NCBI GenBank assembly: GCA_032717465.1
Contig: CM064653.1
Coordinates: 38,881,055 to 38,945,054, forward strand
Origin: Coenobita brevimanus
Lineage: Eukaryota; Arthropoda; Malacostraca; Decapoda; Coenobitidae
Direction of reading: 5' to 3'
DNA length: 64,000 nucleotides
A program made the position numbers and the translations under genes. The stretch's first letter is position 1. Every line of letters begins with the position of its first letter. The notes beneath the pieces are model-generated. The model worked only from the letters and a program-made list of their open reading frames with translations. It had not been told where the DNA came from and did no database searches. Positions 58,949 through 64,000 of this stretch are shown piece by piece.

Positions 58949-59444
58949 ATGTGCCATGGCCTCAATATTTATCCCTAAGATACCTTTTTTTGTACCACAT
59001 ATTAATATATAATAGTCTAAAAATGAGCATGTTTTATGATGTGATCATGATTCTTATAAATACCCCTCACAGTTGTTTCATTGATGTTATGCTTCTTCCC
59101 CACACTTTGCTTGGTCTCACCATTCTCTATAAGTTTCACATTTCCAGTTTATCTGCATAACTTAGGTTCTTCCTCTTCTTTATTTCCCTGCCAGGTGCTG
59201 CAGCATTGTGTTGGGTGATGGTAGGGGGACGGGGAGGGGGTACGTTGGCCATGGTCATATCATAAAAAAAGTTATTGTTCTCTCTATCACTGTTCACAGT
59301 CTGAGGGCATGCACTTGAATGGTTTGGCGGGCAGGAGACTCAGTTGGGTGGCCAATCAGCGCTCGGCTGGCGTTTACGTCACACGACCAGTCACGGAGTG
59401 AAGCTTTTGTTATATATATATATATATATTTACACACACACACT

Positions 59445-59692
59445 TGCTGGTGCAGTGGTAACGTTCTCGCTTGCCAACCGGTGGACGGGAGTTCGTGCCT
59501 CGCTCAGGTTGCGAAAAGTTTCACTGACGAAGTGGGTGGTTACTGTCCCCCTTGAGCAAGGGGACGGGTGTGTGCGTGTGTGAAGGTCACAGCCTTGCCC
59601 TTAGATCGGACTATATGAGCTCTCAGCTCCCTTCCGGGAGGGTATAAGCTGACGATCACGACCATCAAGTGATCCTGACTGACCCTGTGAAT

Positions 59693-59700
<8 letters not shown>
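59445..59700 (+). mobile_element. tRNA-derived SINE-G
   Basis: Box A-like ctggtgcagtgg (59447-59458) and box B-like gagttcgtgcc (59489-59499) follow a (TA)n and (CA)n stretch. The body has a GC-rich stem (ctcccttccgggag) and ends in aattatacacac, running into (CA)n. Confidence 0.75.

Positions 59701-59741
<41 letters not shown>
59696..59741. repeat. (CA)n microsatellite, ~23 units
   Basis: Perfect run joining the SINE-G end to the SINE-E leader. Confidence 0.97.
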
Positions 59742-59742
<1 letters not shown>

Positions 59743-60015
59743 ATCCACTAACTTGATGTAGCGCTGCTATCAGGTGTCTGCCCTTTCCTCTCCTCCATCC
59801 TTCTTTCCTTTCATCCTCTTCTCCTTTTTTTTTCCTTTCATTCTTTCCTCGTCTTCCTGCCTCCGGGTGACTTTATGTTCCCTCTTCTGTCTTTCCTTCC
59901 TTCATTCTTTCCTCTTCCTTCTGCCTGTAGGTGACTCTACACTGAGTGACAAGCCAAATGGTTTCCTGTACACCAGGAAACCATTTACTGTGCTGGATGG
60001 CAACCATATAACCAA
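59742..60015 (+). mobile_element. SINE-E copy 5, lacking the tRNA-like part
   Basis: Leader (ccatccactaacttgatgta), pyrimidine-rich tract and core (caccaggaaaccatttactg) end at aaccatataaccaactt, just before the tRNA-like segment. It shows the leader-core block can exist without the tRNA part. Confidence 0.8.
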
Positions 60016-60409
60016 CTTATGTTTGAGTATACGTGTGGACGTGCCCTAAAATAGTGGCCATATAATTTGTTGTTTGGTGGTGGTGGTGGTGGTGGTTGTA
60101 GCGGTAGCTGACTGAGCCCGGTGTGAGTAATTTTATTAAATTTTTAAGTACTTTATCGGTCTGAAAAGGTATTAATTACGAAACTACCTAGCTTTCAGTA
60201 CAGTATCGGAAATAGATACCACTGATGCTGGCCAACAAAGTAATTGGTATCTTATCAAAATTTAATCACTGGTATTGCCCATCACTAGTAATCACCTGAC
60301 AAATGTTAGAAAACTCCTCTTTCTCAAATTGTTGGAGCTGGACAATAAGTGGGGATGTGTGGCACTTGCTACTGAATGACAGCGGTACCATGTCTCTTCC
60401 AGCTGGCCA

Positions 60410-61010
60410 AACAACTTTGACCATTTGGTAGGGAGGTGGATGGCCATTTCAGCTCAGCTGGGGGGTTACGTTCTTGTACTTGCACACGGCTTTGCATGAG
60501 AGGCTGGCCAGCCAACTTTGATCATTTGGTAGGGAGGCGGACATCCATTTCGGCTCAACTGGTGGGTTACGTTGTTTTACTAGCCCATGGCTCAGCTTGA
60601 GAAGCCAGCCAGGCAACTTTGAACATTCGGTAGGGAGGCAGACGGCCATTTTTGCTGAGATTATGGATTAGGGTCTGTATTACTTGCACGCTGCCTAGAG
60701 CGTCTGAGTGATCCGTGGGACTTTGACCATTCAGTGAGGAGGCGGATAGCTAATTTTTCTCAGCAGGTGGGTTAGGGTCTGTATTACTCACGCATGGCAG
60801 TTAGCATCCGAGTGATCCGGGTGACTGGGGAGACTTTGACCGTTTGGTGAGGAGGTGGACAGCCATTTTCACTCACCCTGTGGGTTAGGGTCTGTATTAC
60901 TCACACGGTGTCTAGAGCATCTGAGTGATCCGGGTGGCTGGAAACTTTGACTGTTCAGTGAGGAGGCGTACTGCCAATTTTGCTCAGCTGGTAGATTTGG
61001 GTCTATTAAC
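60410..61010. repeat. satellite of ~101-114 bp, six diverged units
   Basis: The word (g/a)actttga(c/t)catttggt(a/g)ggagg starts units at about 60412, 60514, 60615, 60718, 60832 and 60942. The last three share gggttagggtctgtattactc and gagtgatccg. Spacing rises from ~102 to ~112 bp between the first and second halves. Confidence 0.85.
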
Positions 61011-61049
61011 AGCGTACAACCAGAGAGGCTGGCCGGCCTCACAACTGGT

Positions 61050-61161
61050 AATGTCGGAAATTTTTATGTTCAGATATGGACAAGGTAATCTGCACGCAGA
61101 AATAATAGAGCCAAGGCCTAACGTCCGGATACGGAGTGTCCTGATAATCGAGTGATTACTG
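61050..61161. mobile_element. right end of a Tigger-like element (single end)
   Basis: ccggatacggagtgtcctg followed by ataatcgagtgattactg and TA (61162-61163) resembles an inverted Tigger terminus (CAGTAATCACTCGATTAT). No matching left end was located. Confidence 0.4.
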
Positions 61162-61162
61162 T

Positions 61163-61890
61163 ATGTCCAGTGATAGTAAACATGTGGATGATGTGAAGGC
61201 CCAGCCTTCCACAGGTGAAAAGATTGTGGCCAGTTTCTTTTATTTAGAAAAAAAAGTAAAAATTAAGCATCTCACAGTGGCATTGGAGGCACCATTGTCC
61301 TCCGTAATGAGTAGTGATAATGAAAGTAATAGTGACATTTCAGTTGATGACAGCATTATTGATCCCCATTATTGTCAAGGTGATACTGCTGTAACAGATA
61401 TTGATAAAGAAATAGATTAGCCTCTTGCAGGGCCAAGTGGTATAGAAAATAATGAGTGATGTCCCATGTGATTATCCTAGCCTACAGGTTGTTGCATCAC
61501 AGTGTGCTGGTGATAGCAATGATGATAGTGATGAAGATGGTGAAAGTCATGATCTTGGTGGTGCTAGTGGACAGGAAGGTGCAGGTGGTTGTCCCTGTGC
61601 TGCTATTGTACCAGAGGAAGGTAGTGATTATAATAGCCTACAAGTTGTTGAATCACAATGTGCAGTGATAGTGATGTTGAGAGCGATGATGACGGTGAGA
61701 GTCATGGTCCTGGTGGTGCTAGTGGATGAGAAGGTGCAGGTGGTTGTCCCTGTGCTGCTATTGTACTGTACTTGAGGAAGGTAGTGATAGTTATGGTGGT
61801 GGTCTCAGTGGTGCTACTGTACCTGAAAATGAAGAAAGTGATGGTGAAGGCCACCCTGTAGCTACTGGACAGCAAGGGAGAAGAAAAACT
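61163..61890 (+). pseudogene. acidic, internally duplicated coding relic
   Basis: Frames read MSSDSKHVDDVKAQPSTGEK, SNSDISVDDSIIDPHYCQGD, a stop, then two repeats of ~55 residues: (DYPSLQVVASQCAGDSNDD)SDEDGESHDLGGASGQEGA and a second copy broken by a frameshift and a stop, ending ESDGEGHPVATGQQGRRKTR. Ser/Asp-rich starts with DPxY text occur at the N-terminus of several transposase families including piggyBac, but no catalytic domain follows. Product unknown. Confidence 0.4.
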
Positions 61891-61899
61891 AGAGTTGTA

Positions 61900-62514
61900 T
61901 TTACATTCTTATTATTATTATATTCTTTTGTTTTTATTGCATTAATATTGCATTGCCTCTGTCCGGGGAAATCCCGTGGTATAGGAATTTTTCTCATTTT
62001 TACCAGGTTATGGTTGCACCTACAACTTGTAAAACACTGTAACACACCATCAGCATTTGTAAAACCATAATGTTGTAGCTGTGCATATTGTTTTCATAGG
62101 CAAAAGACTGTCTTTTGTTAGAAAATCACACAGCACAAGTACTGAGTATGCAAATAAAACGGCGTTTATGAATATTTTTTCCAATGTTTTGTGAAAATTA
62201 TTTTTATTGATAACTTTGCATAACATTTTGCTCAGTCTGGTGACATTCAGCTTCATTTTAAAACATAAAGGAACCCTCTAGCTATTGGCCAATGGTACTA
62301 GTTTGTATGTTATTGCTGTGTAAAGATTGTACAATTGCATGCAATATAAAACCATATCCTTTTTTTTTTTTTTTCTTCAAATTAATGGGAAAAATATAAA
62401 AAATAATAGCTTCTTTACCAAAAAGTTGTTGGATATTGCGCTGTTGAAACATTCAGCTTTAAAATGTTGCAAACAGCTTCATCCTAGCTCTGTTAGTTTT
62501 GGTGTTAATGCTCA

Positions 62515-62553
<39 letters not shown>

Positions 62554-64000
62554 GCACTTTTAAAAAATGGCACTTGTGTATCATACTCTGCACAGGGCCT
62601 CATATAGCCCATCCAGCTTCAGAAGTTCCCTCCAAAATGAATAAAATTGTCTATTAGTAGTATTAGTAGCAGCAGTAGCCTCAGATTCATTTGACTGTGA
62701 ACCCAGGATACTGCAGGCTGAAACTTCCCCTCTCCTGCAGCCCATCTTTCTCCTTTTGAGGCCAGGGAAGGAACTGAAGGATGTTTGTATAGCTGGGCAG
62801 CTCACTTAAATCAGTGCCATCGCATGATGATGTCCCTCTCCTGCAAGATAAAAAAAATATGTTTCTGGATTAAAGGGGTAACAGAAATCCAGGAAACTTG
62901 AGAAGTTGGCAAAGCTTCTGGGTGGCATGGTGCAGGCTACTGGAAATGCCACTGAAAAGCATGATGCAGCTGGAAAGTAAGAGAGCAAATGATGTTTAAG
63001 TAAACAAGCATAAATTGTACAGTACGCCAGAGCCGTGAAGTGCAAAAGGATTGTTAATACTGTACAGGTAGAACAGCATGTTAATTGTACTGTATTAATC
63101 TCTATGTTGAACAGTTTAGATGTAGATGTAGTTGTCTCTCTTTGGCAAACACTCAGCTGCAAGTGAATATAGTTAAAGTACAAGCTGAGGCTCTCAGAGT
63201 GTTTCAAATATTAAACATCTTTTAATTTTTTTTTTTTCCAGCAGATTCCAGCATGTTGGGAAGATATTAGCTAGTTTTGGCACTAGGTTTAGCTTCCAGT
63301 CCATAGAAAACAGCAGTTGTACCATGGCCAACCTCCGTGTGGGGATTCCTTAAATTGGAAGCATGGCATTATATATATACATATATGTATGTAATGTACA
63401 TTTCGCAGTGCAGGACTCATACTTTGGAGCCATTATAGGATTTTTCTCATTATAGATCTTTGTTTTTTTTTCTTGTATTGTTAAATTGTGTACTATATGA
63501 GTATATAAGATTAGTAATGGACTGATTTTTGCTTCCTCTGGGTAAGGTAAACCAATGAAGGTTATGCATTGTTAAGTTAAATCAGTAAGAGTTATGCATT
63601 GTTCCAGGTGTAAAAGGACCCTCACAAGTCCTTGATGGCATGTAGAAAATAAACTAAGACAACCCTGATGAAGTCCAGTAACTTGACCTTGCTTCCCCAA
63701 CTTGCTCTGCTGGCCCAATCAGGTAAGCTTATCGGTGGACATAAGTTAACCCCATCATTCTGTTGATGTTCAGGGTACAACATTTCTCTTTCTCTTTGCC
63801 AGGTGATTTCTTGTGTGGTGCAAGGACTGGTCAGTCAGTGGTATCAGTGTTTGTCCTGAGTCATTTATTTACTGGTTATATATCCTATTCTCACTCGCAC
63901 TAATGTTCACACTTGTAGACTGAACTGTACTCGCAACACTTAAGGTGGCCAGGTGAGTTTATAGTGAAACACTGTTTACAGATCAAAGTGTGCTTTTAAA
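61900..64000. other. no gene recognised; A-run and dispersed repeat
   Basis: AT-rich. An A33 run lies at 62518-62550 and T runs at 62359-62374 and 63224-63236. 62705-62850 resembles 50938-51080. Canonical coding exons or RNA genes were not seen. Confidence 0.4.

Overview
This is repeat-rich, AT-rich nuclear DNA from an animal, most likely an arthropod and probably a decapod crustacean. The grounds are long (GT)n, (TA)n and (GA)n tracts, RTE-type retrotransposons ending in short tandem tails, YVDDF-type non-LTR elements, mariner, Tigger, PIF/Harbinger and piggyBac relics, several tRNA-derived SINE families, and TTAGGTT-like words. The taxon is an inference. There are no bacterial-type operons and almost none of the open reading frames is a host gene.

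Only one host gene is well supported, on the minus strand. An exon at 42985-43260 encodes a Myb/SANT-like domain of MSANTD3 type. An exon at 26019-26473 encodes the matching C-terminal coiled coil. They would be joined across about 16.5 kb of transposon-filled intron. A possible plus-strand exon at 34208-34340 is much weaker.

Layout. 1-1.3 kb: no gene seen. 1.3-3.3 kb: RTE-A 3' end, a foldback MITE with a SINE in it, a GA microsatellite. 4.2-13.4 kb (minus): an I-group non-LTR retrotransposon split by a Tigger-like DNA transposon (6377-10433), which holds two RTE-A insertions, one with an open 560-residue RT region. 13.9-15.4 kb: a large inverted repeat and two tandem arrays. 15.5-17.6 kb: RTE-B. 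18.15-20.76 kb: a piggyBac-like element containing a PIF/Harbinger element with two exon-like coding pieces. 22-25.8 kb: SINEs, MITEs and worn RTE fragments. 26-43.3 kb: the MSANTD3-like gene with RTE-A, RTE-B, SINEs, a 5S rRNA-derived SINE, Tigger-like MITEs and a mariner palindrome in its intron. 43.7-49.4 kb: a Jockey/CR1-like element between two (TA)n tracts, interrupted by a 2185-bp LTR-like insertion. 50-54.2 kb: short repeats, a TTAA MITE, a tRNA SINE. 54.5-55.8 kb: a second Jockey/CR1-like copy that keeps the empty site of the 2185-bp insertion. 57.3-58.5 kb: a T-tract-phased minisatellite holding a second 5S-derived SINE. 58.6-64 kb: three SINEs, a satellite, an acidic coding relic and AT-rich DNA without a recognised gene.

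The elements form an ecosystem. RTE-A, SINE-D and the 5S-derived SINE share a 3' module of about 40 bp (GGCCACCCC...TCTGGCAA plus a tetranucleotide tail), as expected if RTE-A reverse transcriptase mobilises the SINEs. SINE-D and SINE-E share a 5' part and core but have different 3' ends. Insertion order can be read from the nesting and from flanking TA, TTA, TTAA, 5-bp and 8-12-bp target-site duplications.
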